Shown piece by piece: positions 1 through 11,299 of a stretch of DNA of 64,000 nt. The notes beneath the pieces were generated by a model. That model was not told the origin of the DNA and made no database searches. It was given only the letters and a program-made list of their open reading frames with translations. A program made the translations under genes and the position numbers. Source of the stretch: Climacium dendroides (lineage: Eukaryota; Streptophyta; Bryopsida; Hypnales; Climaciaceae); assembly GCA_950106755.1 (NCBI GenBank), contig OX467092.1, positions 1,302,001-1,366,000 of the forward strand, in the 5' to 3' direction. Positions within the stretch are counted from its first letter, which is position 1. Each line of letters begins with the position of its first letter.

Positions 1-578
1 TTTGAAGCGAACTTCTTGCAAGCTATTCCATTGTTCTATACCATAGGAGTTGTAGTCAAGAGTTTGTAAGACATGAGCCATTTTTATCTTATAGGTTTTA
101 GCGACTCTGGTCCGCTTTGGAGCTCCTGTCAGCATATTGATGGATGGGAAGCCACATGTTGGGACGGACCGGCTTATTCATATTCTACGGGCCTTACGTC
201 AGCACTTACTCTCTCTTGGTGTAGTGGCTTTTCCCCTGACCTAATCTATATCATTTGCGTTCTAGAACATGAAAGCGGATGCTGGTTGTCTTCTTTTGTG
301 TCTTTCAAGCATCGCGTTGAAAGTGTCTGATTGTATTTTGAAGTGTCTTGAATTCTTTCGTACGTACACATTCCTCTGCTTTCAAGTGCTTTGTACCACG
401 TACCATTATGGTAGGAGCCCACAGTTGCCACAATCTTTAATTTAATCTACTTCTGAGTTGTATGGTAGGGTAGCAATCTGAGATTCTTTTGATATCGACA
501 TTTCAATTTCATGGTGAGGTTTTTAGCTTTGAAATTATTGGATGGCAGCATGACGTTTTGACACTGTGAATGTTGCAG
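1..578 (+). other. Intron / upstream part of the FAD oxidoreductase gene
   Basis: No coding exon is recognised here. The stretch is T-rich, has stops in all frames and ends in a clean acceptor (TTGCAG) directly before the first recognised exon. It is most likely one intron of the gene that continues to the right. The N-terminal FAD-binding exons must lie outside the window. Confidence 0.5.
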
Positions 579-3005
579 GTAACACTTCTCTTTGGAACAA
601 GAATGGATGACCTTGTTGTGCGTGACGGGCGCTTAGTGGGTATTCAAGTATCCCCTGTTACTGAAAATTCAGATAGTGCTTGTCCAACGACTCTCGAAAC
701 TGATGCCGTTGTCCTTGGTGTGGGCCACTCCGCACGTGATGTTTACGAGAATCTTCATAGTCACAATGTGCTCATGACTCCAAAGGACTTTGCTGTAAGC
801 TTCCGATTCTCCCCTCCTTGTTCGTGTATTAGATTGGCTCCAGATGGAACAGCACCCCAACTTATTGGATGGTTCAGTATGCAATATTGTCATAACAAAT
901 CAGAGGCTACAGAGATTGTTCTTTGTTTCTGATGGTGAATGATTATATATTACAGGTGGGATTCCGTGTTGAACATCCGCAGGAGCTTATAAATGAGATG
1001 CAGGTAAAGCTTAAACGCTCTTGCTTGAGCGTAATGATTGTTCGTCTCACACATCAGTTTTGAAGAGGGTATCAGACATGGCTGGGATATACCTAGCTAT
1101 TGTTTATTTACTTGCTGTCTTTAGAGCTCTTACAATAAGCAACATCTTGCGTAATGTTCCCCTACCTGAACGACATTTTCTGACACCTGTACAATTCTAA
1201 GTTCCGAATGTGGTTGATTCTATTGTTATTTTACTCTACCTTCTTGCAGTACCACAAATGGGCGTCCGAAGTGCAACGCGGGAAAGGGAAAGTCCCTGTT
1301 GCTGACTATAGAGTGGCCACGAACATAAATGCTGGCAAGTCGAAAGATGAGGTTCTCTCGCGTGGGTGTTACTCTTTTTGCATGTGCCCGGGTGGCCAGG
1401 TTCGTGCTCTATAACTAATCAACAACTATTTGTTTCTGCGCTGCGTGCACTTAGTTTAAATATTCTATTTCCCCTACTTGCTGATTCATTTTGGGATTTA
1501 TCTTGAACACTTCAAACTTTCATACTTTTCTTTATGTTATGTTTCCTTTTCCTTTTTGTCAGATAGTGCCGACTAGTACAAATGAGTCGGAGCTGTGTAT
1601 CAACGGTATGTCCTTCTCCAAGCGCTCATCATTGTGGGCTAACGCTGCTCTTGTAGTCTCTGTACCATCCGAGGACTTTGAACCTTTGATCAGCAAACAC
1701 GGTCCACTTGCAGGCATTGCCTTCCAGGTACGGTATAAATAAGCTCGACATTGTATCCCCCGAGTGCTGCTCTACTTTTGAATCATGCAAACTGTGGGCA
1801 CGTTTACTGCATTTTCTCCCAACTTCCCTTCTGGAATCAGATGCCCGGTCAGGTCTAGGATAGTCCGCTTCAGAATCTGGGGCAGTGATATGTTCACTCT
1901 ATTTGCAAGACAGTGTCTTGAGAGGTCACGTTTCTTTATGCTGTTCAGAGAGCGCTTGAGAAGGATGCAGCAGTTCTTGGAGGTGGCAAGCTTGTAGCGC
2001 CTGCACAGACTATCCCAGATTTCTTGGAGGACAAGTTATCAGGTTTGATTTGCTTTATGTCAATTACTTGGCTTCTCTTGTAAGGTTTTTGGAGAGAGTA
2101 CTTGTCCCATTTTTAGTACTGTGACTGACATTTTAGCTGCACGCCTCCTTCACCCTAGAGCCTCTGAACGCAATACAGAAACATCACCATACTTAATGGA
2201 AGGTTGTTCTCAAGTTTTTCTTTCCTTTCTTTTCATTGATTTCCATTATAGCTTGTTGTGTTCGATTTGTCAGGAGATGAGTTGCCATCTTCCAGCTACC
2301 GACTTGGTGTTCGATCTGCTGCTTTGCACGAGCTGTTACCATCGCACCTGACTCTTGCCTTGAAAGAAGCTTTGGTTGCCTTTGATGGTCAAGTAAGCAA
2401 TTTTCTTTTTACTATGTTGAATATTCTAGTTGTTTGTTTGGTTCCATCTCTGACTGGGTTTAATATAAGTATCTGAATACATGATAGTGGCCACATTCAA
2501 TCTGTCATATGGCACCTGGAATTAAGGACACTGGACTTTCAGAGATTGTTGCATGATGAGTATTTTCTTGGCTTTGTTCAGTTACCTGGATTCATAAGTG
2601 AGCGTGGGCTGCTTCATGGAATTGAGGTAAATCTCATGTTTCCCTGGATTATGATTTGCGTAGAAGCTAACTGGTTCGGCAGTTCGTGGAATTGAACGAA
2701 CCAACCTTTTTTATTTTAGGATTCTCTAGTTCTTTAGCTACTACGTTGTTCTGGGACAATCTGAGAAACGGTTTTACCTCTTTTTGATGCAGACAAGGAC
2801 GAGCTCCCCAGTGCGAATTGAACGCAACAAAGAGACCTTCGAGAGTGTGTCATTACCGGGACTTTTTCCTGTTGGTGAAGGAGCTGGATACGCTGGCGGC
2901 ATAGTGAGTGCTGCTGTTGATGGAATGCATGTTGGCTTTGCTCTTGCCAAGCAATTCAATCCTGCGTTCCAAGCTGCTCCATCAGACTTTGGACTAAAAG
3001 ACTAG
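579..3005 (+). CDS. FAD-dependent oxidoreductase, COG2509 type (5' end outside window)
   Basis: Eight exons with GT-AG borders: 579-794, 956-1003, 1250-1399, 1563-1727, 1949-2042, 2274-2392, 2582-2626 and 2793-3005. They join in one frame to about 349 residues and a TAG stop. Visible motifs, in order, are VVLGVGHSARDVYE, GFRVEHPQELIN, CYSFCMCPGGQ, ELCINGMSFSKRSSLWANAA, GPLAGIAFQ, SSYRLGVRSAALHELLP, LPGFISERGLLHG, TRTSSPV, and a C-terminal GLFPVGEGAGYAGGIVSAA that closes the FAD site. This set matches the uncharacterised FAD-dependent dehydrogenases of COG2509 and their plant homologue At4g30720 (PDE327), whose loss gives a pigment-defective embryo. The plant protein is expected in plastids; the targeting region is not in the window. 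Substrate unknown. The N-terminal dinucleotide-binding GxGxxG lies upstream. No frameshift or stop was seen, so the gene looks functional. Confidence 0.9.
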
Positions 3006-4400
3006 TCCCTTAATCCAATCCACTTTGTTTGAAACTGGGCTCAGGTTGCCAACCGCAAGTGTCTCTTTCTCAACTAGAAACAGGTCGGAAATGTTGGAAA
3101 TATCTAGTGTTTGATCTTCTTGCCTTTTCAAAAGAGCTATTCTTATGAGATGTTTTACAGCTTCTCAAAAATTCTCAGTCAGTCAGTTTTGGTGCTTCAG
3201 GGGCTGTATATGCTTGAGTCGCATTGCCATCAATGCATTCCATCAACAGCAGCTGACTGAGACTCTGTTTTCTTTTAGAATTTTTGAGTAGGTCATAGGG
3301 GGCTTTCTATAGTTCAATTTCATTATTTTTTATCACATGTAAGATTCTGATCATCTGATATAAAATTTGACCCTTGTGATCAATTGACTTGGTTAACTTA
3401 AAATTATGAATCGTTGGTGTATATGCGGTTGAGTACAAGCATATTCAAATTCTTGACTCTTGATATAATTCTTTATACTTTTTTTACATTGAGGATCATG
3501 TTAGCTTGAATGACTATTTACAAGTCTATCATAATCAAAGTGTTTGTTGCAAATTTATTGAGCTTAACTTTGAACAAGTTTTTACCACTCCTCCATCACC
3601 AAAGTGTCTTGAAGCACAATTTTGTTGATGAAGTTATTGATGTGTTGATAACAAGACATTTTTATATTGAGTAATGTATAAATGGTCTTTCTTCTTTGAA
3701 AAGCAAAGGAATAGTTTTGAATATATACTTGTCCATGAACATACAAATTCATATTTATACAAGTATACATAGTTACCAAATACTAACAATTATGTATCCA
3801 AATACTTTGAAACTTATAAACATCCCATGCTTTAAACCACATACAATTATATTTTTTCAAAAACATATAAATGGTACTAACTTTCATTTATAAAAGTTGG
3901 TACATAGTCTCCCTTCTAACATAGGCTAAATGTGGGACCCAAGATGAAAGATGGAGTGAATATTAAACTTAGTACACTTGTTTTTTGCACTAATTTGTCC
4001 ACATAATATACATGACACTAATTAATCAAAGTCACACTGAATTATTGAGCTCAATAAGTCGCATTGAATTAATCAAAGTCATACTATTGTGAATTGAACC
4101 AATTTTCACAAAAATAAAATTTTATAATAGCACTAATTTTCAAAGTAACACTAGTCTCCTTTTACTATAGGGCAAATCAATAGAGTGATATTAGTAACTG
4201 TAATATTTAGTAGCCAATTTGATATCATCCTAGGTAATCACGTTCAATATCCTTTGCCACATAATTAATTGAAGCTAACAAATGTGATTTAAGAAATGCT
4301 TTTAAATTGAAAGCTTTATTTTTTCCATACAATTAAAAATAATAATAATATCCCAAAAAAATTTAGATTTTTTTATTAGAAATATTCTTTACCAACTCCA
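3006..4400. other. 3' flank and AT-rich intergenic DNA
   Basis: The first 300 bases or so are probably the 3' UTR of the oxidoreductase gene. The remainder is AT-rich with no convincing reading frame. Short repeated phrases such as attaatcaaagtca (near 4020 and 4068) are visible, but no element boundaries. Confidence 0.5.
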
Positions 4401-4401
4401 A

Positions 4402-4506
4402 TGGAAGTAGTGGAGGTGGTAATAATGAAGATGATTTTAAAGAGGTAACTATAGAGTTTTTGAAGAAAAGAGCAGCAATCTTAGGAGAGCTTGAACAAGA
4501 ATGGTG
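4402..4506 (+). pseudogene. Possible coding relic or terminal exon
   Basis: An open stretch reads TNSNGSSGGGNNEDDFKEV, then IEFLKKRAAILGELEQEW and TGA. Its composition is unlike the AT-rich flanks. A GGTGAGT donor-like site overlaps the stop codon, so it could be an internal exon end rather than a true C-terminus. No start or partner exon was found and the family is not recognised. It could be a gene fragment left by duplication or transposition, or a chance frame. Confidence 0.25.
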
Positions 4507-5126
4507 AGTGTGGATCTTCACATTTGTATGTCTCACTTATATTGATAGGGTGTATAAATTTTTTTGGTTGGATTACTAGTTGACATAAAGTCTACCTTAG
4601 AAAGGAAGTGGTAAAGGTAGTCTAGTCTCCCCTTGCCTTAGAGGCTTGGCTAAAGTAGACCAACCTGTTTATACCAATTGCCTAATACCATTATTGATTT
4701 CTACTTTTAGCCCCAATTCTACTACAAAACTCATCCAAATCCGTTCATCTTCTTGGTTATTCTTATTCTTACTCTTAGGGCATGTTCACACTTGATGTTA
4801 GGATTGATTTTTGCAATGTGAATCTCATTCAAAAATAGGTCTAAATTCATTCCTAAGACCCTCAATAAACAACACTCTTTTAACAGTAAGTAAGAATATA
4901 TCTTAAAAATTACTTTTACTCTTACTCTTCCTACTATTATTATGATAGTATATAAGTTTTCTCACCTCTTTCAAAAAAATCGTTAGATTCTTACTGTTTC
5001 GGGGGTGCTTCACGTAGCTTCATCCAAAACCTTTTTTTTTCACTGAAGTAGGACTTCAAAATCCAACCTCCTCCCCTTTCTTTTCCACTTTGGTGATGAG
5101 GCTGAAATTTGTGGAAGCAAAATGAG

Positions 5127-6794
5127 ATGGTGGCTCCCTTGATTCTGAAGGTCGTGGCCTTCTCGCTGGCCAAGAAGATTGTCGTCTACCTCGTCGCCAG
5201 GGTACACCCTAAACCCTAAACCCTAAACCCTTTCTTGTTTCACTTTTCGGTACACACTTTAATGCTTGTCGATTTTGAACTCCATTATGATGTTTAGGGT
5301 TCAGTCAGGACATTACTGAAGTCTTTCGAAATCAGTGACATCTGAAAGAATAGTTCCTATGACAAGAATGGCCCTATTTTTCTTTGGTCTTGTTGGTGAA
5401 TGTGCCAAGGAATTTGCAATTCCAATGCCCCAAGGAATTTGCGATTTGGATACCATATGCAAAGATATGAAAAGTATAAAGTAGTCTTCACGACATGTAT
5501 ATCAGCTAAATATCTTATCAAGTGGTGCTTTAGGGTCTTTGATGTCCCAATCATAATTCTTTTCTTTCAAACGGGAGTGTGATATAGGGTTAGGGTTTAG
5601 TGGTGCACTGCATTGGACGGCATTTCATGCAATTTCGTGGGTGCTCATCCCTCACTCATTAAATTATAGAATGCGAATTGCGGGTGCTATTTGGTACTTG
5701 AAAGAGTGATGAAATATGAGAATATGATATTAAGGGGCCATGTGATGTTTAAGTGACATGTGACATTTGTGGACACTCAAAACAAAGTTGCATGTGATTT
5801 GTGGGTGCAGCAATATGGATTCCGAAGGCTTTATCGGCGCATATCCAAGTTCAACCACTCCATGAATCGTGAAAGTCCAATCTTGAGAACGAGGGTGCAT
5901 AACCAGTTGCAATTTGCGTTTCAGTTGCCGGGTGAAGTTTACAAATTGTACCAAAGGGTGTAACGCTGGAGAGGAGTGAAAGTGCCTCCATCTGCTCTTC
6001 CTGGTTCATCAATTGGCACCATTCACAGCAGAAACAAGTCGAACCCTAGGTTAACATTGATTCAATTTGTCTTGATACACATCGGAGAGAATATGAGTCG
6101 TTCCCCTCATTTGAACAATCATCTTCATGCCAATAGTGGTGCCACAAGTAGGACAAAGTTTCACAACTTGTATCATGTAAGCGTAGTAATGTAATTGTTT
6201 AGTGAAATCGTATCATTGTTGAGTGGAATAGTTGCACTGTTGAGAAGAGTAATGTCACCGTTCATGAAACGTGTGGGGACTCATATCAAACACAGTTTTC
6301 CTCTAATGTTCCTTGTTGAGATACTTAGTCATTGTATTCTACTCTGTGCACAGGTTCGTGAAATCTACACAAGATCAACCGCATTACAAGTTTCAAGCCT
6401 GAATGTTCTAAATCCAACTTCAAGTGGATTTGGTTCCGTCAGTCAGTCACCACAGACGCATCTGTTGGCACGTAGAGGAGTTGGAAATCAAATCTCAAGA
6501 TTTAATAGGCCATTCTCATCTTCTCTTCTTCCCTTGGGCATCTCCTCACTGGTTTCACCGAGCAAAGCATTGCAGGCAAGCTGTGGGCATTTTGTAATTA
6601 GTCCTACTGGTCATGGTGTTCTGATCAAACCAGATTCTCGGTCAGATCCTGTTAGGACGGCCTCAGATATTGAACATTTCTTTCAAAGTTGTGGTTTACT
6701 AGGAGCATCAAAGCACGCTTTCAGGAGTGAGACAATGATTGATGAGTCTAGAAACTCGGTCCAAAAGAGAGAAGGCCTGTCCCTTGTTTTGTGA
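5127..6794 (+). CDS. Small plant protein of unknown function, 220 aa (75 aa if intron 2 is retained)
   Basis: Exon 1 (5127-5201) begins MVAPLILKVVAFSLAKKIV, a short hydrophobic helix ending at AGG|GTACAC. Exon 2 starts at 5811 after GGGTGCAG and encodes a basic segment (QYGFRRLYRRISKFNHSMN). Reading straight on gives a TAA at 5961-5963 and a 75-residue protein. Alternatively, GTGTAA at 5958 serves as donor and splices to the strong acceptor GTGCACAG before 6354. The frame is kept and adds 146 residues (VREIYTRSTALQVSS to REGLSLVL, TGA at 6794), giving 220 in all. The third exon is open for far longer than its surroundings, which favours the spliced form, but the weak donor leaves room for both. 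A hydrophobic N-terminus followed by basic residues suggests membrane or organelle association. No known domain is recognised. Confidence 0.5.
5207..5231 (+). repeat. Telomere-like (CCCTAAA)3 telo-box
   Basis: Three perfect CCCTAAA units plus a partial fourth lie six bases inside intron 1 of the small gene. Plant telo-boxes of this type are common near transcription starts of growth and translation genes and bind telobox proteins. A reverse-oriented partial match (agggttagggttta) occurs near 5586 in the same intron. This is too short to be a telomere scar. Confidence 0.6.
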
Positions 6795-9053
6795 GGATGC
6801 ATAATTTCAACCCGTAAGTGCCCATCTAAAATTAAAAGTCCACTTTGGAATTTAATAGCTCATTTTAGTGATTTTTGAACATACAAATCTCACCTCATCA
6901 ACTGGCTGCTACGTGCAAGCAAAGTCTTGAGCTCTTCTTTGTTGTCCATCACATGAAGACCTAAAATAATATGAAAACTATTCTTTTTCCAAACATACTA
7001 CTCTCTCTAAAACTATGCAACTCAATAGATGAAGATGTAAACTCCATCCTCATTAAAGACAGAATTTCAACTCACGACATGCCATAGGCTAACCTAAAAC
7101 AAACTCTATAATCTCATCAATTAGCAACGTAGTCATGTGCAGATGGCGCCACCTGTTTCAATGGAAACAAGATTAGCACACTTCATCAAAACTGTCCCAC
7201 TTGCACCAGCAAGGTCCCAGTCTGAATTCCAGTGCACTCACAAGAAGAAGAATGAAGACAAAACACGTAAGTAAGAATCCACATACTTTAATACACTTCA
7301 CCAAAACAAGAATTTACTCATAAACAACAAAAATTTAATCATAAACATACCTTTGGGTTTTTGGATAGGCTTGTCTAATTCCGTCCTTATAATATGGACT
7401 CCAAATTATCTCTTTGAAGAAGGTTTCTAAACATTTATAAGAACTACTCTCCAATATCGGCGAAGCAACACGTACCGCAACTCATAATTGCTTGCGCTCC
7501 AGCAACAAGAATAGTACAGGTTCAAAATACACAACTCATTTCTAGTCTCGGTTTGAATAATGCCTAACAACAGACTCTGATTCATAAGCTGCAGGTTCGG
7601 TAAGGCCTTTTATCCAAGAAAATTCAAATCACTATTGAAGTATGAACTAGTAAAAAAAATTCCAGTAAATTTAAAGTATTCATAGAATTTTCAGTAAAAT
7701 TACTGGGCTCTCCAAGTAGTCAAAGCAAGCCTAGAGAACTGAATTCGATTCTTTGTCAATGCGATGGAGGGGGTAGGAATGGTGCAGGAATCCAAAGTGG
7801 TGGTGGTGACTTGGGCAGCACGTTCTCGGGATTTGCATATGCTCTCCGAGCAGACCCAGACAACATTTACACATTCTACGACTGGCCCATGCAAGCAAAG
7901 GGTGGAGGGTTGCGCTACTACAAGACACTAACCTGTTTGTTGTACGCCGATGCCAGCGATCCTAGTGGTGACGGCCCCTTCGAGCGGCGGGAGTAGGGAT
8001 GGCTAGCTTTGTCCAGTACAAGTCCAACGCTGCAGATTCGACTTCAGATGCTTCAATGTCGCAGGCCATGGACGTGCTTTCGCTGTCTGGTGAAAGGAAG
8101 AAGCCTTCGGGTTTGCATTATTTTGTGAAGCTGTTCAAGCTCTATCTGGCCACGAGCGGGAGGTCCTCCACAAGCATCTCAACCCTAAGAAACTACTCAC
8201 AATGCAAAAGAGCAGCTCACCTAAAACCCTGAAACACAAGCGGTAATTACAGCAAGCCTCGCAAACATTGCTCCACAAACAGATTAAATACAGAGAATTG
8301 CGGAGTGCGGCCTTATCAGAGTCTCGCTTTCGAGTGACCGCGCTTCGTTGGTTGCCGGAGAGTGGAATGAAGTATATCAAGTCCTCACGCTCCTGCACGA
8401 TACTATCTTCCTCCGTGAAATTGAAACTCCTTTTCAATTTTTTTCCTTCAGTAAAGAAGATGGATGATGGCAAACCACAGTGTTCATGATGAATAACATA
8501 CCTTGTCTCTTCTCACTCTCTTCAGAGGACGAGAGAAGGATTTTCTAGTGCCCTTATCCAATGCAACGGAACAGCGTTCAAGAAAGGAGAGCAAGCAGAG
8601 ACAGGAATAAATAATATACAACAAAAATAATCCCAGAATCCATGTTTGATCATTCTGATTGACATCATTCAACTCAGGTTCAAGCCTAATATCACATCGA
8701 GTGACTATGAACAGCGTTTCTACAGGCAGAGTAAAACAAATTGGTCAAACTGTTCCAAACTGTTCAAACTCAACTACAGTATTGGTCTTTCACTACAAGA
8801 GGCTGCAATAAAAATGTGCCCCTCCAACTTCAAGTGCGTCCACAAACCAAAGCTCAACTTGCAACACATCGAGCCAAGAAAAAATGAGAAAGACGGAACA
8901 CATTGGCTACCTTATGTCATAGCATTCTTGAAAGGAGCTTCTAAGACCACAGGCCCCCATCTCCTAATTCAAGGGAAAATCTGGACAAGATTCTCCAATA
9001 CTCTACAATCTAATTATTAACACACATCTAATTGTTAAGCATACCTTGTTTAG
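6795..9053. other. Intergenic DNA with two short unassigned reading frames
   Basis: No recognisable gene. Two adjacent plus-strand frames, 7811-7996 (MGSTFSGFAYALRADPDNI...) and 7999-8232 (MASFVQYKSNAADSTSDAS...), are more GC-rich than the flanks and may be exons or a gene relic. They have no matching splice partners that I can defend, and the minus strand is also open here. The rest is AT-rich without visible repeats. Confidence 0.3.
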
Positions 9054-9716
9054 TCAAAAAAAACGTCGTAAATCTCTCGAGTAAGTTTCCAACTGTTGTG
9101 CAGTGAAAACAATCTCTGTTCTAAAATTAGGGGGGACAATGTCCCAGATCTTGCTTGTAGGAATGCGAAACGGAGTACCGGTGGCTAGTCCAGCTGGAGG
9201 AAGTATCACGGTCTGCATGAGAGTAGGAATAACCATTGTTGCTGAAGCTAGAGTCTGACTTTGAAGTACCATCTGCCTTCCAATTGCCGGTGCAACAGCT
9301 GGCGCATTCTCCCACCGCATTCTCCCACCGCTCCCATGTCACCACTTCGGTAGAGAAAGATAAAGAAATCAAAATCACTACAAAAACCTGTCCACCACTG
9401 TCAGTCAGCCAATACCGGGCATCCTCCCACAACTTTGGCAAACTCTCGGAAACTCCAATCTCTACCACAACAGTCGGCCAATCCTTATTAGAAATGCGGT
9501 TTTCCGGTATATATGCTTTGATCAGCCTCCTTCTGCCTCCTAGAAATTTCACCACACCTGGCTGCCCCAAGCCCAAAAATCCCTAGGGAGGATGGAACCT
9601 GCGCAATAAACAATTCTCGAAAAAGATCAACTGCTGCTTCGTGAGGCCTTCATGGCATGAGCTTCACAATAAGCAGCCTCTCATCTTTATCGTGCAAAAT
9701 CCTCATCTGCGGAAGG
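9054..9716 (-). pseudogene. Uma2/PD-(D/E)XK-like nuclease-fold gene, disrupted
   Basis: Reading leftward, one frame has an Uma2-type core: IPENRISNKDWPTVVVEIGVSES, then a WEDARYWLTDSGGQVFVVILISL segment, then TWERWEN. The remainder, ending PPNFRTEIVFTAQQLETYSRDL, is in another frame. The frame changes exactly at a 13-bp tandem duplication (9304-9329). Further upstream, a third frame carries RLLIVKLMP, a TGA, then RPHEAAVDLFRELF, which fits the N-terminal part of the same domain. The gene is therefore broken at three or more points. The domain is a restriction-endonuclease-like fold found in cyanobacteria (DUF820/Uma2) and in fungi and some plants; its cellular role is unknown. The 5' end stops close to the truncated LTR at 9741, so it may have been lost with the rest of the LTR. 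Confidence 0.65.
9304..9329. repeat. 13-bp tandem duplication causing a frameshift
   Basis: GCATTCTCCCACC occurs twice head to tail (9304-9316, 9317-9329). One copy is surplus to the Uma2-like reading frame, and the change of frame falls exactly here. Confidence 0.85.
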
Positions 9717-9740
9717 TATGAACACCTGCGAAGGTAGTCC

Positions 9741-9802
9741 ACCACTTTTATTTTAACCTAAGTCTCACTTAACCTAAGTTGACTGGGATCGTCATTTCAA
9801 CA
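9741..9802 (-). repeat. Truncated 3' LTR
   Basis: 62 bp match the outer end of the 5' LTR (17297-17358) without a gap and with three transitions. It ends at the expected CA (TG on the coding strand) beside the polypurine tract. Left of 9741 the match stops abruptly and the Uma2-like relic begins, showing a deletion or rearrangement. Confidence 0.85.
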
Positions 9803-9818
9803 CTCCTCCTCAATCCCG
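9803..9818 (-). other. Polypurine tract
   Basis: On the coding strand, a purine run ending GAGGAGGAG lies directly before the TGTTGA start of the 3' LTR. This is the standard plus-strand primer position in copia elements. Confidence 0.75.
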
Positions 9819-9895
9819 GGTTACCTCATTAAAAAACTTAATTGTGACAAAAAAAACTTTATAAGGAAAATTCACAGAAAGAAAAAGAATATAGC

Positions 9896-10153
9896 CTATT
9901 GTGGAACTAAATCTTGAAGAGATCGCATGTCAGCTTCTTGAACCAATCGTCTAAGAATGTAGACAGGGAGTGTCTTCGTAAGCATGTCAGCAATGTTGTG
10001 GGAGGATTGAACTTTCTTCACTTTAATTTGTCCTAACTCAATAAGGTCTTGGGTAAATCCAAAGATTTGTAGACTGATGTGCTTTGTTCGATCAGCCTTG
10101 ATGAATCCGTTAATTACTTGTACAACGTATGCTGCATTATCTTCAAAAATCAC
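9896..10153 (-). pseudogene. Copia RNase H domain (C-terminus of pol)
   Basis: The frame reads EDNAAYVVQVINGFIKADRTKHISL and SSHNIADMLTKTLPVYILRRLV, the standard C-terminal part of copia RNase H with the DRTKHI and ADMLTK motifs. About 670 bp between this and the RT frame contain the remaining RT/RNase H sequence with several frame changes. It is the end of a dead polyprotein. Confidence 0.9.
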
Positions 10154-10825
10154 TGTTGACTATGTACCATGGTCGAATTCGCATTGACCTAAAATGATCT
10201 TATTAATTATTCGCAACCAAACTACTTCTCTTGTCGCTTCGTGAAATACTATTAACTCCGCATGATTGGTTGATATCGCGGTCACTGACTGCTTGATGAA
10301 CTTCTATGATATTGGTGCGTTGTTTCATAAAAAGATATAACATGTTTAAGACTTGCCAGTGTTTTCGTCTGACTTGAAACTGGCATCTACATATTCGACT
10401 AAATCTAATGCTCCATTTTTAGTATAATATAGTCCTAAGTCTTTTAATCCACAGAGATATCTAAAAAGATGTTTGACTCCATTCCAATATCACATTATAG
10501 GCTTCTGACTATGCCAAGCTAACACGCTTGTTGCAAATGATATATCCACTCAAGTATAAGTAGATAAGTATAATAAAGCTCCAACCACTGTGAGGTATCG
10601 TTGCTTGTTGTCATATTCCTCCTCCTCGCAAAGTCGGTACGGGTCATCGTAAGTCTTGCTGCGACCAATCGTGGGAGCAGACAAAGAACTTACTTGATTC
10701 ATGTTAAAATTCTTAAACAACCGTTGAATATATGCAGTTTGATGAAGAAATATACTCCCATTGGGGAGGTATGTGATCTACTAACCAAGACAAAAAGAGG
10801 TGCAGCCGAGTAGTTTCATCTCAAA

Positions 10826-11299
10826 CTAGTTCATTAGTAAATTCACCGTGTGGCGGCAAGTTGAGAGCGTATCTACTAGGTTGAGATCATCAACATACAC
10901 AACAACTATCACAAATCCTTGAGCTTCCTTCAGAGTAAATATACATGGAAGGGTAGGGTCGTGCCGAAACTTGTGGTGTAGCAAAAAGACTCTCAAATCT
11001 TGATACCACATACAGCCTGCTTGTTTTAATCCATAAAAGATCCATTGCAACTTAAGGTTAGAATATTTGTCCGGAGTATCAGCCTGAGGAGGCGTAAAGA
11101 AGAAATCAGGAGAAGGCCTAATATAAATTGTGGTACCCAATTGTTCATAAAGGTAGGTTGTCACAACATCTAGAAGCGTGGTTTCCACAAAATGTTGTAC
11201 AACTAGGCCAAATAGATATCTAAAGGTAGTAGCATCCATAACTAGAGAATAAGTAAAGGCAAAATCAATGCCGAAACGTTGCATGAATCCTTGAGCCAC
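10826..11299 (-). pseudogene. Copia reverse transcriptase domain (RVT_2)
   Basis: Contains the copia RT landmarks FAFTYSLVMDATTFRYL, LQWIFYGLKQAGCMWYQDL and the catalytic YVDDL box. Several substitutions in normally invariant positions, and stops on both sides, show decay. Its place after integrase is typical of Ty1/copia. Confidence 0.92.

Noticed and set aside
1785..1948. Possible small exon (atgcccg) between exons 4 and 5 of the FAD oxidoreductase
   Set aside because: Exon 4 joins exon 5 with exactly the family spacing (…AFQ|RALEKDAAVLGGG), so no residues are missing.
2121..2215. Possible extra exon of the FAD oxidoreductase between exons 5 and 6
   Set aside because: The flanking exons join directly in phase to the family's continuous sequence; the extra piece would insert residues not found in the family.
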